Shown piece by piece: positions 44,683-52,252 of a stretch of 64,000 nt of DNA. How positions within the stretch are numbered: the first letter of the stretch is position 1; each line of letters begins with the position of its first letter. The notes below the pieces were generated by a model. That model was not told where the DNA came from. It saw only the letters and a list, made by a program, of their open reading frames with translations, and made no database searches. Made by a program: the position numbers and the translations under genes. Source of the DNA: an uncultured Oscillospiraceae bacterium (GTDB lineage: Bacteria; Bacillota; Clostridia; Oscillospirales; Oscillospiraceae); NCBI GenBank assembly GCA_950075865.1, contig CATMVA010000001.1:216212-280211 (forward strand), given 5' to 3'.

Positions 44683-46278
44683 ATGATACGGATACAAAAT
44701 TTATCCCTCCCTCTGGATTTCGGGCCGGAGGATCTGCGCCGCAAGGCCGCCAAGACTTTGGGGGTATCTCCTGACGCTTTGGAGGCCGTCCGTCTGCTCC
44801 GGCAGTCGGTGGATGCCCGGAAGAAAAGCGACGTACGCTATATCTGCTCGGTGGGTGTGGATCTGGCCGGTAAAGCAGCTCTGGCCGGGCGGCTCCACAA
44901 CGGAAATGTGACCCTCTGGGAGCCCCAACCCTATGTGTTTCCCAGTGTGAAGCGGACCTCCCCCCTGCCCCCGGTGGTGGTGGGGACGGGCCCCGCCGGC
45001 CTTTTTGCCGCCCTCTTTCTGGCCCGGAATGGCATCCCCCCCATTGTTCTGGAGCGGGGCCGCGATGTGGACAGCCGCATCCAGGATGTGGAGCTCTTTT
45101 GGCGTACCGGGGCACTGTCCAAAACCTCCAACGTCCAGTTCGGCGAGGGGGGCGCCGGCACCTTCTCCGACGGCAAGCTGAACACAGGCACCCACGATGG
45201 GCGCATCGGGGCCGTACTGGAGGAGTTCGTCCGCCATGGGGCCCCGGAGGACATCCTGTGGCAGCAGAAGCCCCACATTGGCACCGACATCCTCCGGAGC
45301 GTAGTAAAGTCCATCCGGGAAGAGCTTCTCTCCTTGGGTTCTGAGATCCGCTTTGAACATCAGCTCTGGGGCATCAAAGCAAAGGATGGGCGACTGGTCT
45401 CTGTTACCGCGATGACCGAAGAAATACTCTATGAGATCCCCTGTGACTCTCTGATTCTGGCCCCCGGCCACTCGGCCCGGGACACCTTCCGGATGCTCTA
45501 TAAAGCGGGAGTCCCTATGGAAGCCAAGGCCTTCGCCATCGGCTGCCGCATCGAGCATGAGCAGGCCGCCATCTCGGAGGCCCAGTACGGCCCCGCCTGG
45601 ACAAAGCTACCCCCGGCCGACTACAAGCTGGCCTGCCATCTGCCCTCCGGCCGGTCTGCCTTTACCTTCTGCGTCTGTCCCGGTGGCCAGGTGGTGGCTG
45701 CGGCAAGCGACTACGGACAAGTGGTCACCAACGGTATGAGCCTTCGGGCCCGGGACGGCAAAAATATCAACGGCGGATTCCTGGTGGGCGTCTCCCCCGC
45801 CGACTTTGGACCTGGGACATTAGATGGGATCACCTTTCAGGAACACTGGGAGCGGGCCGCCTGGGAAATCAGCGGCGGTTCGTCCCCTGCCGCTTTCCAC
45901 GCGCCGGCCCAGCAGGTATCCGACTTTCTGAAAGGCCGCACCTCCGCCGTTCTCTCCGGCGGTATCCCGGCCACTTACCGGCCCGGAGTGGTTCCCTCCG
46001 ACCTGGACCGCTGCCTGCCCGGCTATGTCACCGACACCCTCCGCCAGGCCCTCCCCCTCTTTGACCGAAAGCTCCACGGCTTTGCCGACGGCAACTCCCT
46101 TCTCACCGGCGTGGAGACCCGCTCCTCCTCCCCGGTCCGGATCCTGCGGGACGAGACTTTTCAGTCCTCCCTGCGGGGGCTCTATCCCTGCGGTGAAGGC
46201 GCTGGCTACGCCGGCGGGATCACCTCGGCCGCGGTGGACGGCATCCGGGTGGCCGAGGCGGTGGCCCGGCAGATTTGA
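44683..46278 (+). CDS. FAD-dependent dehydrogenase, function unassigned
   Basis: 531 residues. An N-terminal 80-residue helper domain (LRRKAAKTLGVSPDALEAVRLLRQSVDARKKSDVRYICSV) precedes a Rossmann FAD site VVGTGPAGLFAALFLARNGI with the acidic partner ERGRDVDSR. Further flavoprotein signatures: FGEGGAGTFSDGKLNTG, and a C-terminal GLYPCGEGAGYAGGITSAAVDGIR. This family is widespread in Firmicutes; its reaction is not established. Confidence 0.9.
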   Translation: MIRIQNLSLPLDFGPEDLRRKAAKTLGVSPDALEAVRLLRQSVDARKKSDVRYICSVGVDLAGKAALAGRLHNGNVTLWEPQPYVFPSVKRTSPLPPVVVGTGPAGLFAALFLARNGIPPIVLERGRDVDSRIQDVELFWRTGALSKTSNVQFGEGGAGTFSDGKLNTGTHDGRIGAVLEEFVRHGAPEDILWQQKPHIGTDILRSVVKSIREELLSLGSEIRFEHQLWGIKAKDGRLVSVTAMTEEILYEIPCDSLILAPGHSARDTFRMLYKAGVPMEAKAFAIGCRIEHEQAAISEAQYGPAWTKLPPADYKLACHLPSGRSAFTFCVCPGGQVVAAASDYGQVVTNGMSLRARDGKNINGGFLVGVSPADFGPGTLDGITFQEHWERAAWEISGGSSPAAFHAPAQQVSDFLKGRTSAVLSGGIPATYRPGVVPSDLDRCLPGYVTDTLRQALPLFDRKLHGFADGNSLLTGVETRSSSPVRILRDETFQSSLRGLYPCGEGAGYAGGITSAAVDGIRVAEAVARQI

Positions 46279-46290
46279 ACCGTCCCCTCT

Positions 46291-46331
46291 ATCCTCCGGC
46301 AGGACATTTCCTGCCGGAGGATATTTTTTTC
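46291..46331 (+). terminator. terminator after the FAD-dependent protein gene
   Basis: 14-base stem ATCCTCCGGCAGGA with CATT loop followed by ATTTTTTTCC. Confidence 0.92.
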
Positions 46332-46406
46332 CTTTCTCCGATATGGTAAAAGTGTAGAGGATGCCACTTTTCCAAATCACATACAGAAAGAGAAAGGAGA
46401 AACAAC

Positions 46407-47546
46407 ATGAGCAGAATCAACTGTGAGCCAAACATTTCCTACGACGACGTGAGGGCCGTGTACTATCTTTACATGGATTCCGGACGGGATCCGGAGGGCC
46501 GCCGGCTTCGCCGATACCAGACCTATCCCTCCCTCTCCGCCGCCCGCAAGGCCAAGAAGGACTTTCTGCTTCAGCGGGAACTGGAAGAACGGTCTCTGGC
46601 CGTGGCCCCCAATAACCTGACTCTGGAGCAGTGGCTGGAGGAATGGATGCGGGAGATCGTCATCCCCAGCCGGGCCTGGACCACCGTCTATGGATATGAT
46701 ATCCTGATCAACAAATATATCAATCCACGCTTAGGCGATATCTCCATACAGTCCCTTGCCCCCAAAGATCTTCAGCACTATTACACCTACCTGTCCCAGG
46801 AGTGCGGCCTGGGCGGCAATACGATCCGGCACCACCACGCTCTACTGTCCGCCGCGCTTCATGCCGCCATGCGGCAAGATCTGGTGGCGCAATGTGTTAC
46901 CGACCGGGTGGAACCGCCCCGGTTCACCCAAAAGGCCGCATTCTATTACAATGCCGAAACCCTGAAAAAGCTCTATCACCTGGTGGAAGGACACTGGCTG
47001 GAGACCCCTGTCCATTTGGCCGGAAGCCTCGGCCTCCGCAGAGAAGAGATCTGCGGGCTCCGCTGGGAGAGCGTTGATCTGGAACAGCGGCGAATCTGTA
47101 TCAAGGCCGCACGCACGGAGGCCGGTCGACAGATCGTGGAAAAGGAGACCAAAAATCGTTCTTCCATCCGGGTCCTGTACATGGAGGATGACATCTACCG
47201 ACTGCTCCTGCGGGACAAGACCGCCCACCGCAACGGCAGCACCCAGGAGCACTCCTGGAGTCAACACGATCTGGTGGCATTGGACAAGAAGGGTTCCCCG
47301 CTCTCCCCCAACGACCTCACCAGAGGATTCACCGCGTTTATCCGCGCCAACGACCTGCCGCCGCTGACCTTCCATGGTCTGCGGCATACCTTCGCCACCG
47401 TGGCCTCCGCTCAGGGGGTTCCCCTGTTCGACATCGGAAAGGCGCTGGGACATTCCACCCCGACCACCACTGGCCGGATCTACACCCACCTTACCGACCA
47501 GTTCCACACCGACACACTGACCAAGGTGGCCAACGCACTTAAATAA
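46407..47546 (+). CDS. tyrosine recombinase (phage-type integrase)
   Basis: 379 residues. N-terminal AP2-like arm-binding part (VYYLYMDSGRDPEGRRLRRYQTY), a SAM-like core-binding domain (LEQWLEEWMREIV), and a catalytic domain with Arg in GSLGLRREEICGL, HGLRHTFA (His-x-x-Arg), GHSTPTTTG and the Tyr in RIYTHL. All catalytic residues are intact. No excisionase, replication genes or flanking att repeats were seen, so it is an orphan: a remnant of a lost element or a domesticated recombinase. Its own ribosome site is AAAGGAGAAAC. Confidence 0.92.
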   Translation: MSRINCEPNISYDDVRAVYYLYMDSGRDPEGRRLRRYQTYPSLSAARKAKKDFLLQRELEERSLAVAPNNLTLEQWLEEWMREIVIPSRAWTTVYGYDILINKYINPRLGDISIQSLAPKDLQHYYTYLSQECGLGGNTIRHHHALLSAALHAAMRQDLVAQCVTDRVEPPRFTQKAAFYYNAETLKKLYHLVEGHWLETPVHLAGSLGLRREEICGLRWESVDLEQRRICIKAARTEAGRQIVEKETKNRSSIRVLYMEDDIYRLLLRDKTAHRNGSTQEHSWSQHDLVALDKKGSPLSPNDLTRGFTAFIRANDLPPLTFHGLRHTFATVASAQGVPLFDIGKALGHSTPTTTGRIYTHLTDQFHTDTLTKVANALK

Positions 47547-47582
47547 GCTCCTAAAAGCTTTTGTTTCTTAACCGTATTTTCA

Positions 47583-47611
47583 TAGACTTTTTCCAAATAA
47601 TGTGGTATACT
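47583..47611 (+). promoter_or_regulatory. predicted promoter of the TagA/WecG gene
   Basis: TAGACT, 17 bases, TATACT, 45 bases before the TTG start. Confidence 0.5.
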
Positions 47612-47655
47612 CACTCAAAGCTCCTTTGATATTCCCCTTCCAAGGAGGGTTTCCC

Positions 47656-48378
47656 TTGAAAAAGGACGTTTTGGGCGTTCAGATCGATGATTTGCCCCTG
47701 AGCGAGGCCGTGGATGCCGGCTTTCAGCTTCTGGACAAGCCCGGTTTCCATTATGTTGTGACCCCAAATCCGGAATTCATTCTGGAGGCCCGGAAAAACG
47801 AACCCTTCCGGCAGGTCCTCAACCATGCCGACCTCTCTCTGCCCGACGGCATCGGGGTCGTATATGCCGCCAAGATTCTGGGAAAAACATTGCAGGGCCG
47901 GACCCCTGGGGTCGATTTTGCCCAGGGTCTCATGACCAGGATGGCCGGGGCCGGAAAACGGCTCTACCTTCTGGGCGCCAAGCCTGGCGTAGCCGAAAAG
48001 GCTGCCGGGGAATTAAAAAGCCGATACCCCGGTCTGGTCATCTGCGGCACCCACGATGGATATTTCCAGGAGGACGCTCCTGTGGTGGATGATATCCGGG
48101 CTTCCCGGGCCGATGTGGTTTTTGTCTGCCTCGGCGCTCCCAAGCAGGAATTTTGGATGGCCCACAACGGCCCGAACACCGGCGCGGCGCTGGCCGTTGG
48201 ACTGGGCGGCTGCCTGGATGTGTTCGCAGGAAATGTAAAACGCGCCCCGGAGGCCTGGCAGAAAGCCGGTCTGGAGTGGCTCTACCGGCTGATTCGGGAA
48301 CCCAGCCGATTAGGCCGGATGGCAAAACTCCCTATCGTTCTGCTGGATGCCGCCAAAGCGAGGGTGACCGGGAGATAG
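47656..48378 (+). CDS. WecG/TagA/CpsF family glycosyltransferase
   Basis: 240 residues. GT26 fold that adds a second sugar (ManNAc-like) to an undecaprenyl-pyrophosphate-linked GlcNAc in teichoic acid or polysaccharide linkage units. Conserved: TPNPEFILEAR, LPDGIGVVYAAKILG, VDFAQGLM, ADVVFVCLGAPKQEFWM, and GLGGCLDVFAGNVKRAPEAWQKAGLEWLYRL. The start is TTG, directed by AAGGAGGG six bases upstream. Single-gene unit. Confidence 0.94.
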   Translation: MKKDVLGVQIDDLPLSEAVDAGFQLLDKPGFHYVVTPNPEFILEARKNEPFRQVLNHADLSLPDGIGVVYAAKILGKTLQGRTPGVDFAQGLMTRMAGAGKRLYLLGAKPGVAEKAAGELKSRYPGLVICGTHDGYFQEDAPVVDDIRASRADVVFVCLGAPKQEFWMAHNGPNTGAALAVGLGGCLDVFAGNVKRAPEAWQKAGLEWLYRLIREPSRLGRMAKLPIVLLDAAKARVTGR

Positions 48379-48400
48379 CCTGTCCGCCGCCAAGGCAGCG

Positions 48401-48421
48401 AAAAGCGGGGCAGCGCCCCGC
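48401..48421 (-). terminator. hairpin terminator of the Cys-rich miniprotein gene
   Basis: GCGGGGC / GCCCCGC with a three-base loop, followed on the minus strand by TTTTCGCT. Confidence 0.6.
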
Positions 48422-48437
48422 CTCACGCCGTTACGGA

Positions 48438-48590
48438 TCAGCAGCAGCCGCAGCCGCTGTCGCAGCCACAGTTGTTCCCGCAGCCACAGCCGCAGTTGTT
48501 CCCGCTGCCGCAGCAGCAGAAGATAATGATGATGAGCAGGATGATCCAGCAACAGTTCCCGCCGCCCCAGCCATTGTTTCCACAGCACAT
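48438..48590 (-). CDS. 50-residue Cys/Gly/Asn-rich membrane miniprotein
   Basis: Found by reading the minus strand: start at 48590 with GAGGTGA seven bases upstream, stop TGA at 48440-48438, hairpin terminator 17 bases on. The product starts MCCGNNGWGGGNCCW, continues with a nine-residue hydrophobic stretch (IILLIIIIF), then a C-terminal CCCGSGNNCGCGCG...CGCC region. It has 17 cysteines. The sharp partition (N-terminal Cys/Gly, short hydrophobic core, C-terminal CGC repeats) and good translation signals argue for a real gene. It resembles small Cys-rich proteins I recall from related gut clostridia; a spore-coat, metal-binding or secreted role is conjecture. Confidence 0.75.
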   Translation of the reverse strand: MCCGNNGWGGGNCCWIILLIIIIFCCCGSGNNCGCGCGNNCGCDSGCGCC

Positions 48591-48737
48591 AAAACTTCAC
48601 CTCGTCATTTATTTGGCGGTGTTGGGTAAGTTCCCTTGCCGCCATCCGGGTCATTCTATGTGTCCCGGTGGGAGGTGGTTCCAGAATACAAGGCCCTTTT
48701 TTGAAAAAAACCTTCAAAACAGGAGGAGTGACTCCAA

Positions 48738-50060
48738 ATGCCACAGGAATCCAATGAGCGCCGGTCCAGACCGGCCTCCCCATCCGGCTCCAGCTCGGCC
48801 CCCCGGCCGAGCTCCGGCTCCGGTTCCAGTGCGGGTTCGCCGTCCGGCTCCGCATCCAAACCGGGCTCCCGGCCCAGCTCCGGCAACCGCAGCAGCGGCA
48901 ACAATACCGGCAGCAGGCCCCGCCGCCGGAGGCGGCGCTACCGCATGAATCCCCTTGTGTATATCACGCTGGTCCTGCTGGTTTCCTCCCTTCTGGCTGG
49001 GCTGGCCTGGATCTGGGCCGGGGACATGCTGGCCCTTAACAAGCCTGCCGCCTCGGCAGTGGTCACCCTGCCCGCCGATATCTTCACCACGCGGGAAGTC
49101 CAGAGCGAGGTCACCCAAAACGGCGAGACCGAGATCGTCACAAAGACCATCAGCGTACCAGACCTGAACTATGTGGCCGATGTTCTTCACGAAAACGGTC
49201 TTGTCGAGTATAAATTCCTCTTTAAGCTCTTCTGCGCGGTGACTGGGGTGGAAAAGAAAGGGAAGATCCAGCCGGGCACCTATGAGCTGAACACCGATAT
49301 GGACTACCGCGCCCTGATCAGTGCCATGGGCGCCACGGGCAGCCGCGTAGAGGTGGAGGTCACCATTCCAGAGGGCTATACTCTGGACCAGATCTTTGCC
49401 CTTCTGGAGGAAAAGGGTGTCTCTACCGTAGAGACCCTCCAGAATGTAGCTGCCAACTATGACTATAAGTTTGACTTCCTTCAGGGCGTTCGTCCCTTGG
49501 GTGACTATCACCGGCTGGAGGGCTACCTCTTCCCCGACACCTACAAGTTCTATATGGGCGGCGGCGAAAGCGCCGCCGTGTGGGTGCTCAACAAGATGCT
49601 GGTCCGTTTTGATGACCTGTTCACCGACGAGATGCGCGCCCTGGCCGAGGAGATGGGCTACTCCATGCACGAGATCCTCACCATCGCTTCCCTCATTGAG
49701 AAGGAAACTGACGGCACCGATCAGATCAAGATCTCGTCGGTCATCCACAACCGGATGAACCACCCGGACTATGAAACGGCCGGTTATCTCCAGATCGACG
49801 CTGCCATCGCCTACGCCACCGGCCGGGCGGTCACCCAGTCAGACTACCAGGAGGTGGACAGTCCTTACAACACCTACCTGTATAAGGGCCTGCCCCCCGG
49901 ACCCATCGCCAGCCCGGGCATGGTCTCCCTCTATTCCGCTCTCCATCCGGAGAATACCAACTATTACTACTATGTCTTGGGTTCGGACGACCTGCACCAC
50001 TATTTCCGCACCCATCAAGAGCAGCTCAACTATATCGCTCAAATGCAGGCGGCAAGCTAA
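48738..50060 (+). CDS. mltG: endolytic murein transglycosylase MltG (YceG)
   Basis: 440 residues. Cuts nascent glycan strands near the membrane and sets their length. Cytosolic N-terminus of about 65 residues is Ser/Pro/Gly low complexity ending in RRRRRRYR, then a membrane segment (about 74-95), a LysM-like region, and the YceG domain. The catalytic Glu lies in TIASLIEKETDG; ...SSVIHNRM and the SPYNTYLYKGLPPGPIASPG motif are complete. Ribosome site AGGAGG. Confidence 0.95.
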   Translation: MPQESNERRSRPASPSGSSSAPRPSSGSGSSAGSPSGSASKPGSRPSSGNRSSGNNTGSRPRRRRRRYRMNPLVYITLVLLVSSLLAGLAWIWAGDMLALNKPAASAVVTLPADIFTTREVQSEVTQNGETEIVTKTISVPDLNYVADVLHENGLVEYKFLFKLFCAVTGVEKKGKIQPGTYELNTDMDYRALISAMGATGSRVEVEVTIPEGYTLDQIFALLEEKGVSTVETLQNVAANYDYKFDFLQGVRPLGDYHRLEGYLFPDTYKFYMGGGESAAVWVLNKMLVRFDDLFTDEMRALAEEMGYSMHEILTIASLIEKETDGTDQIKISSVIHNRMNHPDYETAGYLQIDAAIAYATGRAVTQSDYQEVDSPYNTYLYKGLPPGPIASPGMVSLYSALHPENTNYYYYVLGSDDLHHYFRTHQEQLNYIAQMQAAS

Positions 50061-50065
50061 AAAGC

Positions 50066-50101
50066 AGCGGGCGGACATGGCAAAATGTCCGCCCGCTTTT
50101 T
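50066..50101 (+). terminator. hairpin between mltG and the U32 peptidase gene
   Basis: 12-base stem AGCGGGCGGACA with an eight-base loop and TTTTT. The U32 ribosome site AGGAG begins right after it, so it probably limits read-through from mltG. Confidence 0.82.
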
Positions 50102-50114
50102 AGGAGTGATCTCA

Positions 50115-51320
50115 ATGTCCATCGAACTTCTCTCCCCCGCCGGGGATATGGAACGGCTCACCATGGCAGTGGCCTACGGCGCCGATGCGGTCTATCTGGC
50201 CGGCGGCCAGTTCGGCATGCGGGCCTTTGCCGGCAATTTCTCCCGGGAGGATCTGCGGGATGCGGTTGCTCTCTGTCATTCCCACGGCGTCAAGGCTCAC
50301 ATTACCTGCAACACCATGCCCCGGAACCAGGAGCTGGCGGCTCTGCCCGAATATCTGGAGTTTTTGCAGGGGATCGGTGTGGACGCACTGATCATCGGGG
50401 ACGCCGGTGTGCTGGCCCTGGCCAAACGCCATGCCCCCGGTGTTCCCCTCCATATCTCCACCCAAATCGGAGTCACCAACTATGCCGCCGCCCAGTTCTG
50501 GTATGACCAGGGAGTCAGCCGGGTGATCCTGGCTCGTGAGCTCACCCTGGACGAGGTGCGGGATATCTGTGCCAGACGGCCCAATGGACTGGAGGTGGAG
50601 GCCTTCGTCCACGGCGCCATGTGCGTCTCCTTCTCGGGCCGGTGCGTCATCTCCAACTACATGACCGGGCGGGATGCCTCCCGGGGCGCCTGCGCCCAGC
50701 CCTGCCGATACAAATACGCCCTGATGGAGGAGCAGCGCCCCGGGGAGTATTTTCCCGTGGAGGAGGATATCGAAGGCACCTATCTGTTCAATTCCAAGGA
50801 TATGTGCATGATCGACCACGTGCCCGAGCTCCTGGACTCCGGCCTGGACAGCCTGAAGATCGAGGGCCGGGCCAAAAGCGCCTACTACGCCGCCGCCGTC
50901 ACCAACGCATACCGCCACGCCATCGACGCCGCCCTGGCAGGTCAGCCGCTGGACCCGGTGTGGCGCGCCGAGCTGGATAAAGTGAGCCACCGTCCCTACT
51001 CGGAAGGCTTCTGGTACGGCCATCCGGAGCAGTATGTGGGGGATTCCCGGTATGTGCGGGACTGGCAAGTGAAAGCCGTTGTCACTGCTTGCAGCGCAGA
51101 TGGCGATGCCATCATCTCCCTGCGAAACAAATTCAGCGTCGGAGACACCCTGGAGCTCATCGGTCCCGGCCTCACCCCGGTGGCCTTCCAAGTGGAGGAG
51201 CTGCAGGACTCTTTAGGTGTCCCCGTCAAAGAGGCCCGGACCCCCCAGACAACACTGCGTATCCCCCTCCCCTGTCAGCCCCCGCCATTGTCCATCCTCC
51301 GCATGAAATGCGGCAATTAG
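50115..51320 (+). CDS. U32 family peptidase
   Basis: 401 residues. Signatures: MSIELLSPAGDMERLTMAVAYGADAVYL, the family motif EAFVHGAMCVSFSGRC, SRGACAQPCRYKY, and IEGRAKSAYYAA. U32 members act as collagenase-like peptidases or in tRNA/ubiquinone hydroxylation; the cysteine set (C..C..C) suggests a metal or Fe-S site. The start at 50115 is preferred over an upstream ATG inside the terminator. In many Firmicutes it follows mltG, sometimes with trmR-like methyltransferase genes, as here. Confidence 0.93.
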   Translation: MSIELLSPAGDMERLTMAVAYGADAVYLAGGQFGMRAFAGNFSREDLRDAVALCHSHGVKAHITCNTMPRNQELAALPEYLEFLQGIGVDALIIGDAGVLALAKRHAPGVPLHISTQIGVTNYAAAQFWYDQGVSRVILARELTLDEVRDICARRPNGLEVEAFVHGAMCVSFSGRCVISNYMTGRDASRGACAQPCRYKYALMEEQRPGEYFPVEEDIEGTYLFNSKDMCMIDHVPELLDSGLDSLKIEGRAKSAYYAAAVTNAYRHAIDAALAGQPLDPVWRAELDKVSHRPYSEGFWYGHPEQYVGDSRYVRDWQVKAVVTACSADGDAIISLRNKFSVGDTLELIGPGLTPVAFQVEELQDSLGVPVKEARTPQTTLRIPLPCQPPPLSILRMKCGN

Positions 51321-51335
51321 AAAGGAAGTATTTAC

Positions 51336-51938
51336 ATGCCAAACGGAATTCAGGAATACTATGATAAGACCGCAAAAGAGTGGGCCGAACGGGGCTATAC
51401 TGAAGAGTCCGAAATCCCTAGCTTCCGTGAATTTACCGCCCTTCTCCCTCCCGGCGGCCGGGTACTGGATCTGTGCTGCGGTACGGGCTACGACTGCCAG
51501 CGGTTCTGCTCTCTCGGCTTTGAGGTGGTCGGTCTGGACCTGAGCGAGGAATGTCTCCGCATTGCCCGGAAGCACAATCCGGGGCTCCCCTTCTATCAGG
51601 GGGATATGCTGGAGGATTACTCCCACATCGGGCCGGTGGACGGCATCTCGGTTTTCGCTGGGCTGGTCCACATCGAAAACCGAGACCTTCCCACTGCCTT
51701 TGCCCGGATGGCCCAGGTCCTGCGTCCCGGCGGCCTTCTGCTGGCCGCCGTCCGGGAAGGAAGCGGAAAAATCGACTCTCTCAGCATCAGTGAGATCGAC
51801 GGGCAAACCTACGACCGCAATTTCATCGGTCACACCCTGGCAGATCTGACGGCCGCTATGGGGCCCGAATTCTCTTATCTGCAAGAGCTCTCCTCCGATA
51901 TGTCCGTCTGGCACGCCTATCTTTTCCGGCGAAAATGA
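51336..51938 (+). CDS. class I SAM-dependent methyltransferase
   Basis: 200 residues. Rossmann-like motif I GGRVLDLCCGTGYDCQ, acidic loop VVGLDLSEECL, and LRPGGLLLAAVREG. N-terminus IQEYYDKTAKEWAERGY resembles small-molecule methyltransferases. Substrate unknown. Starts 15 bases after the U32 gene with AAAGGAAG, likely same transcript. Confidence 0.9.
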   Translation: MPNGIQEYYDKTAKEWAERGYTEESEIPSFREFTALLPPGGRVLDLCCGTGYDCQRFCSLGFEVVGLDLSEECLRIARKHNPGLPFYQGDMLEDYSHIGPVDGISVFAGLVHIENRDLPTAFARMAQVLRPGGLLLAAVREGSGKIDSLSISEIDGQTYDRNFIGHTLADLTAAMGPEFSYLQELSSDMSVWHAYLFRRK

Positions 51939-51960
51939 TCCCGCTTTCCGATTTTCCACC

Positions 51961-51988
51961 TTGACAGGGCCACAAAATGTGGTAGAAT
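51961..51988 (+). promoter_or_regulatory. predicted sigma-A promoter of alaS
   Basis: Perfect TTGACA, 16 bases, TAGAAT. Starts 22 bases after the methyltransferase stop. Confidence 0.8.
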
Positions 51989-51996
51989 ATAACTTG

Positions 51997-52216
51997 CAAT
52001 GACGAAGCCAAGTCTGCCATGCCGCTATGAGCGAGAGGGGACGGTGAGAGCCCTCAGCGAACCGGACAGACACGCCACTTCCGAGCATTCCGGGAGACCG
52101 GACGGTTTTGCCCCCGATACCGGGCACAATGAGATACGCTTTCGGGCGTAAATCAGGGTGGTACCGCGGAGTATATTACGCTTCGCCCCTGAACCAGCAG
52201 GGGCGAGGCGTTTTTT
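51997..52216 (+). promoter_or_regulatory. alanine T-box leader
   Basis: Transcriptional T-box riboswitch. The T-box sequence AGGGTGGTACCGCG lies at 52155-52168; its TGGT (52159-52162) pairs with the ACCA end of uncharged tRNA-Ala. The stem I AG-bulge/distal loop region is GCGAGAGGGGACGGTGAGAG. The specifier codon is most likely GCC at 52074-52076 followed by A, matching the alaS gene downstream. Terminator ACGCTTCGCCCCTG / CAGGGGCGAGGCGT plus six T's at 52178-52216. Confidence 0.93.
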
Positions 52217-52252
52217 ATTTCTCACCCCAGAAAATTTTAGGAGGTAATCCCC

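Noticed and set aside
46280..47650. Integrated phage or conjugative element around the integrase
   Set aside because: Neighbours on both sides are ordinary chromosomal genes; no att repeats, tRNA target or other mobile genes are visible.
48900..48950. CRISPR or tandem-repeat signal in the Ser/Pro/Gly and poly-Arg codons of mltG
   Set aside because: Low-complexity coding sequence without regular spacing or conserved direct repeats.
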